Source of the DNA: CAZGUX01 sp964529305
Lineage (GTDB): Bacteria; Acidobacteriota; Terriglobia; Bryobacterales; Bryobacteraceae
NCBI GenBank assembly: GCA_964529305.1
Contig: CAZGUX010000091.1
Location: 1 to 64,000, forward strand
Direction: 5' to 3'
DNA: 64,000 bases
The position numbers and the translations under genes were made by a program. Below are positions 1 through 8,671 of the stretch, piece after piece. Numbering within the stretch: position 1 is the first letter of the stretch; each line of letters begins with the position of its first letter. The notes under the pieces were generated by a model, which saw only the letters and a list, made by a program, of their open reading frames with translations, searched no databases and had not been told where the DNA came from.

Positions 1-1272
1 CATGGCTTCGATTTCCGCGCGGTTGTATTGCAGTTCCAACAGGTGGGCTTTGCGTTTTCCCAGGCCGTGCTCCGCCGAGACGGTGCCGCCGAACGCCACG
101 GCATGACGGGCCAGTTCCAGCATCGCCTCCGCCGCGCGCCGGCAATCGTCATCGCTCGACGGCAGGATGTTGGCGTGCAGGTGCGCGTCGCCGATGTGGC
201 CGAACAGCACAAAGGAGCCGGCGAATTCGCGATTCAGAACCTGGTGATAGGTTCGGAGCATGTCGCGGTTTCGGTCGAGCGGCACGGCGTAATCCGAGCC
301 GAACTTCATAAAGCCGCGGCGGCGGACGTGGTCGTTGACCAACTCCGGCAGGCTGTGGCGAAACCGCCGGAATCGCTCGCGATCACCCGCGGAGGTTCCG
401 AACCAGGAATCGTCCAGGAGGGCTCCGGACGAATCGACGCGGTCGTGCCAGGAATCGACGGACCGGTCGTCTTCAATCAGCAGCGCCGCCCGGGCTGAGG
501 CGGGAACCTCAGGATAGCGGGCGCGAAGCAGGACCAGAGACGCTTCATCCACGTACTCGAGCATGCGGGGCGGGTCGTGGAACCGCCAGGCTTCCACGGC
601 ATCGACGGCGCGGTCGTCATCGGGAAAGAACACGACCCCGGAAAGCAACTCCGCGGGCGCGGGCAGCAGCCGGACGTCCGCGTCCAGGATCACGCCCAGC
701 GTGCCTTCCGATCCGATGAACAAATCGATCCAGTCCATTCCCGGCCGGAGCGGATAGCCGGCGGTGTGCTTCGTCGTGTCCGGCAGCCGCACCGCGGGAA
801 CCGGGAAATCGATGGCGTCTCCGCGCCGGACGTCGAGGACACGGCCATTCATGAGGGCCACGCGCAGACGGAGCACGTGCCGCCGCGTGTCGCCGTACCG
901 AAAACTGCGCGAGCCGCTGGCGTTGGTGGCGAAGGTGCCGCCGAGCGAGGCGGCGGTCTCGGTGGGATCAGGAGCGTAGAACTGTCGGGATGCGGCAGCG
1001 GCGGCGTGAAGATCGCGAAGCAGGACGGCGGGACCCACGGTGGCGTGTCCTCGATCGATGTCGAGGCGGTTCAGGCGATCGAGGGACAGCAGCCAGCCTC
1101 CGGAAGCGACGCGGCCGCCCGTCACGCCGGTTCCCGCGCCGGCAATGGTCACCGGCACACGCCCCGCCGAAGCCCTCCGTAGTACTTCCAGGAGTTCGGC
1201 CTCCGAGGCCGGTGTGAAGACCAAATCGGCGTGTCCCCGGTATCCGGAGGCGTCTTCGACAATCACCCCCAC
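1..1272 (-). CDS. FAD-binding oxidase, GlcD/D-lactate dehydrogenase type (3' end outside window)
   Basis: A flavoprotein that would oxidise a 2-hydroxy acid such as glycolate or D-lactate. The N-terminal PCMH-type FAD domain is visible: GAGTGVTGG near residue 45, then a DPTETAASLGG block and FATNASGSRSFRYG, then IGSEGTLGV. The C-terminal FAD-oxidase domain reaches the conserved SAEHGLGKRK just before the window edge, so only the last few dozen residues are missing. The frame is open from 1272 to base 1. An in-frame stop lies just upstream inside the RNase J gene, so the GTG at 1272, one base after the RNase J stop, is the first possible start; the two genes are probably coupled. Substrate is not decided by the sequence. 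Confidence 0.88.
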   Translation of the reverse strand, partial: MGVIVEDASGYRGHADLVFTPASEAELLEVLRRASAGRVPVTIAGAGTGVTGGRVASGGWLLSLDRLNRLDIDRGHATVGPAVLLRDLHAAAAASRQFYAPDPTETAASLGGTFATNASGSRSFRYGDTRRHVLRLRVALMNGRVLDVRRGDAIDFPVPAVRLPDTTKHTAGYPLRPGMDWIDLFIGSEGTLGVILDADVRLLPAPAELLSGVVFFPDDDRAVDAVEAWRFHDPPRMLEYVDEASLVLLRARYPEVPASARAALLIEDDRSVDSWHDRVDSSGALLDDSWFGTSAGDRERFRRFRHSLPELVNDHVRRRGFMKFGSDYAVPLDRNRDMLRTYHQVLNREFAGSFVLFGHIGDAHLHANILPSSDDDCRRAAEAMLELARHAVAFGGTVSAEHGLGKRKAHLLELQYNRAEIEAM

Positions 1273-1273
1273 A

Positions 1274-2944
1274 CTACACTTCCAGGATCACCGGCATGAT
1301 CAAGGGCCGCCGCGAAGTCTGCTTGGCAATGAAGCGTTTGAGATCGGTGCGAATCTTCTCTTTGATGACGCCCCAGTCGGCCATCTCTTCGGTGGACGAG
1401 GCGGCGAGCGTGTTGGCCACCACCTGACGCGCGTTGTGCAGCAGTCCGTTGCTCTCATCGGCGATCGAAAAACCGCGCGTGACGATCTCGGGCAAGGTTT
1501 CGGCGCGACCGGTGTGCTTGTTGATCGCGATGATGGGCAGGACAATGCCGTCTTCCGAGAGCAGGCGGCGGTCGCGGATCACCACATCTTCCACGACTTC
1601 GTCCACGGTTCCGGAGTCGATGCAGACCCGTCCCACCGTCACCCGGCCCGACTTGCGGGCGCCGAAGTGATCGAGTTCGAGGACGTCGCCTGTCTCCATG
1701 ACGAAGGTCTTCTCGAGGCCGGATCCGGAGAAGTGCTGAGCCAGTTTGGCGTGTTTGGACAGTTGACGGTACTCGCCGTGTATGGGCACGAAGTAGCGGG
1801 GCCGCAGCAGATTCAGCATCAGGGCCAGTTCCTCCTGGCTGGCGTGGCCGGACACATGGATGGGAGGAGTCATGTTGCCGTAGATGACGTCGGCGCCGCG
1901 CCGCGACAGGTGGTCGATCATGCGGAAGATGGCTTTCTCGTTGCCGGGAATGATGCGGGCGCTCAGCACCACGGTGTCGCCTTCCTGGCAGGAGATGTGC
2001 TTGTGGTTATCGACGGCCACGCGGGAGAGGGCCGACATCGGCTCACCCTGAGTCCCGGAGATCAGAACCGTGACCTTCCTGGCCGGCGTCGAGTCCACGT
2101 CCTGCGGGCGGATGAGCAGCGCGTCGGGAATGTCGAGCAGCCCGAGCGAGTGCGCGATTTCCACGGTCGCGATCATGCTGCGGCCGGCCAGCGCCACCTT
2201 CCGTCCGAACTCCGCCGACAGCTCCATCGCCATCTGAATGCGGTGAATCGACGAGCTGAAGCAGGACAGGATCAACCGGCGCTCGGTGCGGTTAAAGATG
2301 TCTTCCATCCGCGGGCGAACGGCCCGCTCCGACTCGGTGTAGCCCGGCCGATCGACGTTGGTCGAATCCGACAACAGCAGCAACACGCCGCGCTTGCCGT
2401 ACTCAGCGAGGCTGTGCAGGTCGAACGGCTCATTGTCGAGGGGCGTGGGATCGACTTTGAAGTCGCCGGAGTGCACGATGACGCCCAGAGGTGTCGTGAT
2501 GGCCAGGCAGACGGCGGAGGGAATGGAGTGCGTGACGTGAATGAACTCGATCTTGAAGGGCCCGATCTCCAGGATCTGCTTGGGCTGGACCGGTTTCAGC
2601 CTTGGCTCCTCGCCGAGTTCGTGCTCCTCCAGACGGCGCTCCACCAGGGCCAGGGTGAACGGCGTCCCGTAGACGGGCACGTTGAACTCGGCCAGAAAGT
2701 ACGGGACAGCCCCGATGTGGTCTTCGTGGCCGTGCGTGAGGATCAGGGCACGCACGTGTTTCGAGTTCTCACTCAGGTAGGTCAGATCGGGCGTGACGAT
2801 GTCGACGCCCAGCAATTCGTCTTCGGGAAACATCATGCCCGCGTCGACGACAAGAATGTCGTCGCCATAGCGGATTGCCATGATGTTCATTCCGAACTCA
2901 CCCAGGCCGCCCAGGGGAATGACCTGGAGTTTTTGTTCCGGCAT
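1274..2944 (-). CDS. rnj: Ribonuclease J
   Basis: RNase J, a metallo-beta-lactamase/beta-CASP ribonuclease that matures and degrades RNA in the cytoplasm with endo- and 5'-exonuclease activity. The 556-residue length is normal for the family. The metal site HGHEDH is at residues 71-76. The beta-CASP part carries the SGTQGEP motif and the later HVSGHAS motif, both typical of RNase J. A GAGAAG sequence sits just before the ATG at 2944. It is followed one base later by the FAD oxidase gene, and preceded by a roughly 110-base gap holding a GC-rich hairpin. Confidence 0.95.
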   Translation of the reverse strand: MPEQKLQVIPLGGLGEFGMNIMAIRYGDDILVVDAGMMFPEDELLGVDIVTPDLTYLSENSKHVRALILTHGHEDHIGAVPYFLAEFNVPVYGTPFTLALVERRLEEHELGEEPRLKPVQPKQILEIGPFKIEFIHVTHSIPSAVCLAITTPLGVIVHSGDFKVDPTPLDNEPFDLHSLAEYGKRGVLLLLSDSTNVDRPGYTESERAVRPRMEDIFNRTERRLILSCFSSSIHRIQMAMELSAEFGRKVALAGRSMIATVEIAHSLGLLDIPDALLIRPQDVDSTPARKVTVLISGTQGEPMSALSRVAVDNHKHISCQEGDTVVLSARIIPGNEKAIFRMIDHLSRRGADVIYGNMTPPIHVSGHASQEELALMLNLLRPRYFVPIHGEYRQLSKHAKLAQHFSGSGLEKTFVMETGDVLELDHFGARKSGRVTVGRVCIDSGTVDEVVEDVVIRDRRLLSEDGIVLPIIAINKHTGRAETLPEIVTRGFSIADESNGLLHNARQVVANTLAASSTEEMADWGVIKEKIRTDLKRFIAKQTSRRPLIMPVILEV

Positions 2945-3053
2945 AACTTCTCAAAGTAACACTTACGTTGCAACGGAGCTATGCTTGCCGGCGCCGCCGG
3001 CCCTCCGTAGAGGCAAATTCAGCCCGGGCAAACGGATCGTTTTGGGCCCACTT

Positions 3054-3953
3054 TCAGTAGATTGGCGCGCCGCCGGGAGGTCTGGTTTTCCAGCGCCGGT
3101 GGATCCACAGCCACTGGTCCGGATACTGGCGGATGACCGATTCGAGCTGCCGGTAGAGCGCCTGGGTATCGGCAATCGTGTCGCCGGTGATCGGGATGGG
3201 CGGATAAAACTTCAAGACGAAGCGCTGCTCAACCGATTCCCAAAGCGCAAAGCCGGGAATCACGGCCGCACCGGAGTGCGCGGCAAAGCGCGCGAAGGCG
3301 CTGCCGGCACAGGCCGGCACTCCGAAGAAATCGACAAATACGCCTTCGTCCGCGGCCACATTCTGGTCGATGAGAATGCCCACGGCTTCATTGGCGTGTA
3401 ACGCGCGCAAGATGGAGCGCGCATATTCGCCGCGGCCGATAATGCGGTTGCCGGAGAGCGAGCGGCGCGATTCGATCCAGCCGTCGAGCAAAGGGTTGTC
3501 GAGCGGCCGCACGACCACGTGCATCGGGGAGGCCATCAGGGCATGGGAGAACGCACTCAGCTCCCAGCAGCCTAGATGAGCCGTGGCGAAGAGAACTCCT
3601 TTGCCGCGCCTGAGGGCTTCTTCGAAATGTTCGAACCCTTCGTAACGGATCCAACGGGAGACGGTGTGACGGTCGATTCGGGGGAAGCGGGAAAACACGA
3701 CCAACTGGCGGGCCAGAGAACGGTAAACCCCATCCACGATCTGGCGGCGGCCGTCCTCCCGCATCTCCGGAAAGGCGAGTTCGAGATTGCGCATCGCGAC
3801 CGCGCGCATTCGCGGAAGGGCCGCATCGAGGACGCGGGTCACGGCGCTGGCGCTCCAATCGGCGACCGGCCGCGGCAAGCAGGCAAGCTTGCCCACCAGA
3901 AGGCGAGCGAACCAGTACTCGGCCCAATTGCGAACCGCGGAGCGCGGGTGCAT
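3054..3953 (-). CDS. Lysophospholipid/lipid A acyltransferase, LpxL/HtrB family
   Basis: Inner-membrane acyltransferase of the lipid A late-acyltransferase family, which adds a secondary fatty acid to a lipid A precursor or related lipid. The HX4E catalytic motif is present as HLGCWE, followed by the family block with IDQNVAADEGVFVDFFGVP. An N-terminal hydrophobic segment fits a membrane anchor. The frame stays open upstream to 4013, but that extension runs into a hairpin-rich repeat, so I take the ATG at 3953 (299 residues, close to family length). No strong ribosome binding site is visible. It lies downstream of mnmA on the same strand. Acyl chain and acceptor cannot be told. Confidence 0.85.
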   Translation of the reverse strand: MHPRSAVRNWAEYWFARLLVGKLACLPRPVADWSASAVTRVLDAALPRMRAVAMRNLELAFPEMREDGRRQIVDGVYRSLARQLVVFSRFPRIDRHTVSRWIRYEGFEHFEEALRRGKGVLFATAHLGCWELSAFSHALMASPMHVVVRPLDNPLLDGWIESRRSLSGNRIIGRGEYARSILRALHANEAVGILIDQNVAADEGVFVDFFGVPACAGSAFARFAAHSGAAVIPGFALWESVEQRFVLKFYPPIPITGDTIADTQALYRQLESVIRQYPDQWLWIHRRWKTRPPGGAPIY

Positions 3954-3984
3954 CAGAGGTTGGGGCCGGCCTTCAATCCGCAGG

Positions 3985-4054
3985 GCCGGTCGGAGACCGG
4001 CGCCACGGAACACCCGAAGGGCGCGCTAACGCGCGCCGCGGCCTGCAGGGCCGC
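3985..4054. repeat. Compound intergenic hairpin element (three adjacent palindromes)
   Basis: Three GC-rich inverted repeats lie next to each other in the gap between mnmA and the acyltransferase gene. GCCGGTC and GACCGGC (3985-3991, 3995-4001) enclose a 3-base loop; GGCGCGC and GCGCGCC (4020-4026, 4031-4037) enclose TAAC; GCGGCC and GGCCGC (4038-4043, 4049-4054) enclose a short loop. The arrangement looks like a dispersed, REP-like intergenic element. It could also attenuate transcription between the two genes. Copy number elsewhere in the genome is not known from this window. Confidence 0.5.
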
Positions 4055-4083
4055 CCCACACGGGTTGAGGAAAGGGCGTCTCT

Positions 4084-5190
4084 TCACCGGATCCACCCGC
4101 CGCCGATGACCAGATCGTCCGAGTAAAACACCGCCGCCTGGCCCGGCGTCACGGCCCGCTGCGGTTCGTCGAAGACCACCTCCACCTCCGTGGCATCGCC
4201 CGCCGGAGAGAGCGTCGCCCAAGCCGCCAGATGTTTATTGCGGATCTTGACTTGCGCCCGTTCGGCCTTCCGGATCGGCTCCCACGAGACCCAGTTGACC
4301 CTCTCCGCCACCAGGCGGGCGCACAACAGATGCTCATCCCGGCCGACGACGACGCGTTGGGTCGCGGGCTCGGTCGAAATCACATACAGTGGCTCGCCCA
4401 CGGCGACTCCCAAGCCGCGCCGCTGGCCGACCGTATAGCGGTGCACTCCCTGGTGCTCACCCACCACCCGGCCCTCGGCGTTGATGATGTCGCCGCGAAC
4501 CGCCTGGCGCGGGATCCCCTGCTCCTCCAGGTACGCGTCCAGGAACGCGGCGTAGTCTCCGTTCGGAACGAAGCAGATTTCCTGGCTGTCGGGCTTGTCC
4601 GCCACCGGAATTCCCAGCCCTTGCGCACGTCTTCGCACCTCCGGCTTGGTGTACTCGCCCACGGGAAAGAGCGTACGCGCCAACTGCGCCTGCGTCAGCC
4701 CCCACAGGAAGTAGGTCTGGTCCTTCGAAGCATCGATCCCGCGGCGCATCTCGTACCGGCCCGAGGCCTGGTTGAACCCCAGGCGCGCGTAGTGTCCCGT
4801 GGCGATCCTGGCGGCGCCCACCGAATCCGCCATGGCGAGGAAGCGGTCGAACTTGATGAAGTTGTTGCACAGCGTGCACGGGATGGGCGTTCGGCCGGCC
4901 AGATAATCGCCGACGAAAGGCTTGACCACGTCTCTTTCGAACTCCTCTTCGAAATTGACGACGTAGTAGGGGATGCCCAGTTTCTCCGCCACCCATCTGG
5001 CGTCGTAGACGTCGTCGAGCGAACAGCAGCGTCCGGTCGCGCCTTCGGTCTGCAGTTGAGGAAGCCGCCGCTGGTTCCACAACTGCATCGTCAGGCCGAC
5101 CACACGACGACCCTCGTGGACCAGCATCGCCGCCACGGCGGAACTGTCCACACCGCCCGACATCGCGACGGCGATCGTGTCGTCACGCAT
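4084..5190 (-). CDS. mnmA: tRNA-specific 2-thiouridylase MnmA
   Basis: Catalyses ATP-dependent 2-thiolation of the wobble uridine in tRNA-Lys, -Glu and -Gln, using sulfur relayed from a cysteine desulfurase. The PP-loop SGGVDSS is at residues 11-17, the catalytic cysteine in PCTLCN is about residue 105, and the persulfide cysteine in DSQEICF is about residue 206. The chosen ATG at 5190 gives 368 residues, the usual size; the frame is open to 5235, but that adds a non-conserved stretch. The start lies inside the end of the cysteine desulfurase gene (8-base overlap), so enzyme and sulfur donor are translationally coupled. Confidence 0.95.
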   Translation of the reverse strand: MRDDTIAVAMSGGVDSSAVAAMLVHEGRRVVGLTMQLWNQRRLPQLQTEGATGRCCSLDDVYDARWVAEKLGIPYYVVNFEEEFERDVVKPFVGDYLAGRTPIPCTLCNNFIKFDRFLAMADSVGAARIATGHYARLGFNQASGRYEMRRGIDASKDQTYFLWGLTQAQLARTLFPVGEYTKPEVRRRAQGLGIPVADKPDSQEICFVPNGDYAAFLDAYLEEQGIPRQAVRGDIINAEGRVVGEHQGVHRYTVGQRRGLGVAVGEPLYVISTEPATQRVVVGRDEHLLCARLVAERVNWVSWEPIRKAERAQVKIRNKHLAAWATLSPAGDATEVEVVFDEPQRAVTPGQAAVFYSDDLVIGGGWIR

Positions 5191-6331
5191 GGGCGGGAGT
5201 CTCCACCGAAATCCTGCGGAGATGCGCGGCGGCATCGGCCACAGCGTCGATCAGCAGGTCCACCTGTTCGGTCGTGTTGCCGCGCCCCAACGAGAACCGG
5301 ATCGACGATTTCGCCTGATCGCGGCGCAGACCAATGGCGGTCAGGACATGCGAGGGCTCGACCGATCCGGAGGAGCAGGCCGCTCCGCTCGAGACGGCGA
5401 ATCCGCGCAGGTCGAGCGCGATCACCATCGCTTCGCCCTCGATAAAGTCGAAGCGCAGATTGGTGGTGTTGGGGGCGCGCCGGGCCGGATCCCCATTGAC
5501 GTGAACCGAGGGCACGCGCTGGAGGATTCCGATTTCCAACCGGTCGCGCAACGGCCCCAGGTTCACGGCGGGCTCGACCGCAAGTTCCGCCGCAAGGCCC
5601 ATCGCCACGATACCGGGGACATTCTCGGTTCCCGGGCGGCGCTCGCGCTCGTGCTTGCCGCCGAACAGAATGCTGGACAGGCGGGTTCCCTTCCTCACAT
5701 ACAAGGCGCCCACGCCCTTCGGCGCGCCGATCTTGTGCCCGCTCAGCGAATACAGGTCCACGCCGAGTCTCTCCACATTCACATCGACCCGGCCGGCGGC
5801 TTGCACCCCGTCGGAGTGGAAAACGACGCCCGCGCCGCGCGCGATGGCCGCGATTTCGGTAACCGGCTGAACGGTGCCCAGTTCATTGTTGACGTGCATC
5901 ACCGAGATAAGCGCGGTGTTTTTGCGCAGCGCGGCGCGAATGTCATCCGGGTCGACGACGCCGCTGGGGCCAACCGGCACGCACATCACCTCACCGCCTT
6001 CCCGCTCGATCTGGGCACAGGCGCTCACGACGGCCGGATGCTCGATGGCCGTCGTGATCACGTGTTTGCCGGCGCAGGGCCGGGTTACGCCCAGAAGGGC
6101 GAGGTTGTCCGCCTCGGTGCCACCGCTGACAAACACCATGTCCTGAGGCCGGGCGTTCAGCAGCGCCGCGGTCTGGCGGCGGGCCCGCTCCAGCCGTTGT
6201 TTGGCCATCTGCCCGAAATGGTGGATACTGGAGGCGTTTCCATACACTTCGGCCACACACGGCACGAACGCCTCCATCACCTCGGGGGATACCGGCGTCG
6301 TGGCGTTATGGTCAAAGTAATAACGCCGCAC
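5183..6331 (-). CDS. Cysteine desulfurase (IscS/NifS family)
   Basis: PLP enzyme that takes sulfur from cysteine and passes it as persulfide to acceptors such as MnmA. Visible hallmarks are YFDHNATTPVSPEV at the N-terminus, VSGGTEADNLAL, the PLP-lysine region SGHKIGAPKGVGAL, and the active cysteine loop SSGAACSSGSVEPSHVL. I chose the GTG at 6331 because it begins the family N-terminus directly; the ATG at 6391 would add about 20 unconserved residues and overlap the divergent gene at 6348. Length is 382 residues. Its 3' end overlaps mnmA, which suggests its main client is tRNA thiolation, though Fe-S cluster supply is also possible. Confidence 0.93.
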   Translation of the reverse strand: MRRYYFDHNATTPVSPEVMEAFVPCVAEVYGNASSIHHFGQMAKQRLERARRQTAALLNARPQDMVFVSGGTEADNLALLGVTRPCAGKHVITTAIEHPAVVSACAQIEREGGEVMCVPVGPSGVVDPDDIRAALRKNTALISVMHVNNELGTVQPVTEIAAIARGAGVVFHSDGVQAAGRVDVNVERLGVDLYSLSGHKIGAPKGVGALYVRKGTRLSSILFGGKHERERRPGTENVPGIVAMGLAAELAVEPAVNLGPLRDRLEIGILQRVPSVHVNGDPARRAPNTTNLRFDFIEGEAMVIALDLRGFAVSSGAACSSGSVEPSHVLTAIGLRRDQAKSSIRFSLGRGNTTEQVDLLIDAVADAAAHLRRISVETPAHA

Positions 6332-6347
6332 GAAGCCTATTGTACCA

Positions 6348-7154
6348 ATGCCATCCCGCAGACCCTCCGTTCCCGTCATCACGCTGACCACGGATTTCGG
6401 CCTGTCCGACCACTATGTGGGCACGATGAAGGGAGTCATCCTGGGCATCGCGCCCACGGCTCGAGTGGTCGACCTGTCGCACGAGGTGAGCGCCTTTCGC
6501 GTCTCGAGCGGCGGCTTTGTCGTCGCCCAGGCATACCGCTATTTCCCGCCCAAGACGGTGCACGTCGTGGTGGTGGACCCCGGCGTGGGTTCCGCCCGCC
6601 GCCCGATCCTGATGGAAGCGGCCGGCCAGTATTTCGCCGGCCCGGACAACGGCGTATTCTCGATGGTGTTTTCGCGCGAACCCGGGCACCGGGTCCGGGC
6701 GATTACGGCGGAAAAGTACAGGCTTTCGCCGGTCAGCCAGACGTTTCACGGCCGCGACATCTTCGCGCCCGCGGCGGCGCATCTGGCGGCCGGCGTGCCT
6801 CCGGCCCGGTTTGGCAAGCTCATCGACGACTATTTGCGCCCGCTGTCCGACAAGCCCGTGCGGACGGCGAGGCGCGGTTGGACGGGCGCGATCCTTCACG
6901 TGGACCGATTCGGGAATCTCATTACCAATTTCGAGTTCGAGGAGTTTCCGCAGATCGGCGCCGGCCGCTTCGAGATGCAGGTGGGCCTACAGAACGTCCG
7001 GCAGTTCGTCAATCACTACGCCGAGAGCCCTCCCGGCGAAGCCTGTCTGCTGGTGGGCAGTTCGGGATATTTGGAAGTCTCGGTGAACCAGAATTCAGCG
7101 GCCCGCCAACTCGGTTGCGGGGCTGGCGCTCCGGTCGAGTTGACGATCTATTGA
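6348..7154 (+). CDS. SAM hydroxide adenosyltransferase family protein (DUF62)
   Basis: Member of the family that includes SAM hydroxide adenosyltransferase (SAM plus water to adenosine plus methionine) and the rarer fluorinase and chlorinase. The N-terminal signature TTDFGLSDHYVG is present, with VVDLSHEV and VVDPGVGSARRPI, and the C-terminal beta-barrel carries GNLITN and the VGSSGYLEVSVN block. The 268-residue length is normal. It starts 16 bases from the divergent cysteine desulfurase, so both promoters must share a very short region or lie within the coding starts. The hydroxide-transferase role is the family default; halogenase activity is not suggested. Confidence 0.88.
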   Translation: MPSRRPSVPVITLTTDFGLSDHYVGTMKGVILGIAPTARVVDLSHEVSAFRVSSGGFVVAQAYRYFPPKTVHVVVVDPGVGSARRPILMEAAGQYFAGPDNGVFSMVFSREPGHRVRAITAEKYRLSPVSQTFHGRDIFAPAAAHLAAGVPPARFGKLIDDYLRPLSDKPVRTARRGWTGAILHVDRFGNLITNFEFEEFPQIGAGRFEMQVGLQNVRQFVNHYAESPPGEACLLVGSSGYLEVSVNQNSAARQLGCGAGAPVELTIY

Positions 7155-7182
7155 AGCCCCTCTCCTGCTACCTTGATAGTTG

Positions 7183-8448
7183 ATGACTGCAAGCAGGTTT
7201 GCCGCCCTCACGTGCCTACTGATTGTTCCGCTTGCCGCGCAACTGAAACCCAAGGACGTCCGCGCCATCGCCAAAGACGGCACGAAGTCCATTCCGCGCT
7301 TACGTGAATTGTTGAAGGACAAGGACCCGGCCATCCGCGCGGAGGCCGCGAAGTCGATTGGTGAGATCAACAGTCCGCAAGGCCTGGATGCGCTGCTGGA
7401 GGCGATCAAGGATAATCATCCGGACGTTCAGCTTCGCGCCACCGACGGGCTGGTGAATTTCTATCTGCCCGGCTACATGGAGACCGGTTTGACCGCCCGC
7501 ATCCGGGGTGTCGGCAAAGCGGTTCCGTTCCGCTCCGCCGGCGAGAATGACCAGGTCATCGAACCGTACATCCAGGTCCGGCCGGACGTGATCGAGGCGC
7601 TCGGAAAGACCGCGCGCGGCGGCTCTTCCATGGAGTCGCGTGCCAATGCGGCGCGCGCCGTGGGGATTCTCCGCGGCAAGGCGGCCGTCCCGGAACTGCT
7701 CGAAGCCATGCGCTCCAAGGACTCGAAGGTGATCTTCGAGAGCCTGGTGTCCCTTCAAAAGATTCAGGACCGCAGCGCGGCCCCGCGCATCCGCTATCTC
7801 CTGAACGACTTCGACGAACGGGTGCAGATTGCGGCGCTGGAGGCCACCGGACTGCTCCGCGCCGAAGAGTCCGCCGCCGATGTCGCACAGGTCTACAACC
7901 GCACGAAGAAGAACCACGTTCGCAAGGCGGCGCTGTTCTCTCTGGCTCATATCCCCGACCCCAATAGCCGGCCTTTGTTTCAGCAGGTGTTAGAGGACAA
8001 GGATGAAGATCTGCGGGCCGCTGCCGCCGAAGGATTAGGCCGGATCCGGAACAAAGAGGACAAGGAGATCCTGACCAAGGCCTTCGAGAGCGAGGGGAAG
8101 CCGTCCGCAAGGCTATCGATGGCCTTTGCACTCGTGATGCTCGGCAACCTGGAATTGTCGGAATTCAGTCCCCTACAGACGTTGATCAACACGCTCAACT
8201 CCAAGGCCCGTCAAGGCGAAGCCCTTGGCCTGCTGGAAGAGTTGGCTCGAAACGAAGAGATCCGCAAAAAGCTGCTCCCGGTGTTGGCGACAGGGACCAA
8301 AGACGAAAAGATCTACATCGCCCGGGCTCTGGGGAGGAGCGGCGGGGCCGAGAGTGTCGGCCCGCTCGACAAGTTGACGGAGGATGGGGAACCGGAAGTC
8401 GCCCAGGAAGCCATCCGGGCTTCGAAGAGCGTGAAGTCGCGCCTGTAG
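7183..8448 (+). CDS. Exported HEAT-repeat protein
   Basis: A 421-residue protein with a short signal peptide (hydrophobic CLLIVPLAA, cleavage likely after residue 17-19) followed by an array of PBS-lyase-type HEAT repeats, seen as recurring blocks such as DKDPAIRAEAAKSIGEI, NHPDVQLRATDGL and DKDEDLRAAAAEGLGRI. Such proteins are protein-protein scaffolds in the periplasm or cell envelope; no catalytic motif is visible. I take the ATG at 7183; a TTG lies immediately before it. It follows the SAM enzyme by 28 bases on the same strand and may share its transcript. Specific partner unknown. Confidence 0.82.
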   Translation: MTASRFAALTCLLIVPLAAQLKPKDVRAIAKDGTKSIPRLRELLKDKDPAIRAEAAKSIGEINSPQGLDALLEAIKDNHPDVQLRATDGLVNFYLPGYMETGLTARIRGVGKAVPFRSAGENDQVIEPYIQVRPDVIEALGKTARGGSSMESRANAARAVGILRGKAAVPELLEAMRSKDSKVIFESLVSLQKIQDRSAAPRIRYLLNDFDERVQIAALEATGLLRAEESAADVAQVYNRTKKNHVRKAALFSLAHIPDPNSRPLFQQVLEDKDEDLRAAAAEGLGRIRNKEDKEILTKAFESEGKPSARLSMAFALVMLGNLELSEFSPLQTLINTLNSKARQGEALGLLEELARNEEIRKKLLPVLATGTKDEKIYIARALGRSGGAESVGPLDKLTEDGEPEVAQEAIRASKSVKSRL

Positions 8449-8450
8449 GG

Positions 8451-8663
8451 CTACTTCGACTTCTTCTGCTTCTGTTGGCCGACGCGGATCTTGAAGGTCT
8501 TCTGCTGCTGTTCCTGCCATGCCTTCCAATCGAATCGCTTGGAGGCCTCGGCAACGTACACCTCGGGATCCGTGCTTTTCGGAAGCACGGCCATCAGCGT
8601 GGCGGACATGGTTCCGTCGGGGCTGGTAATGCGGAATCGCTTCACGTTGGGAATCTTCGCCAT
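8451..8663 (-). CDS. Small lysine/glutamine-rich protein of unknown function
   Basis: A 70-residue product starting MAKIPNVKRFRITSPDG and ending in a basic, Q/K-rich tail (VGQQKQKKSK). It is part of a much longer open frame, but the upstream part is antisense-like arginine/proline-rich sequence overlapping the O-antigen ligase gene, whereas this end reads as a normal protein. The ATG at 8661-8663 lies 8 bases after the ligase stop, which fits a two-gene operon. The 3' end is two bases from the convergent HEAT-repeat gene. I do not recognise the family. Confidence 0.62.
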   Translation of the reverse strand: MAKIPNVKRFRITSPDGTMSATLMAVLPKSTDPEVYVAEASKRFDWKAWQEQQQKTFKIRVGQQKQKKSK

Positions 8664-8671
8664 GATCTTTC

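Noticed and set aside
1040..2959. 639-residue plus-strand open frame
   Set aside because: Antisense of RNase J; no domain, and histidine/arginine-rich composition typical of shadow frames in GC-rich DNA.
5177..7183. 668-residue plus-strand open frame
   Set aside because: Lies antisense to the cysteine desulfurase and in another frame of the SAM enzyme gene; both real genes have clear motifs.
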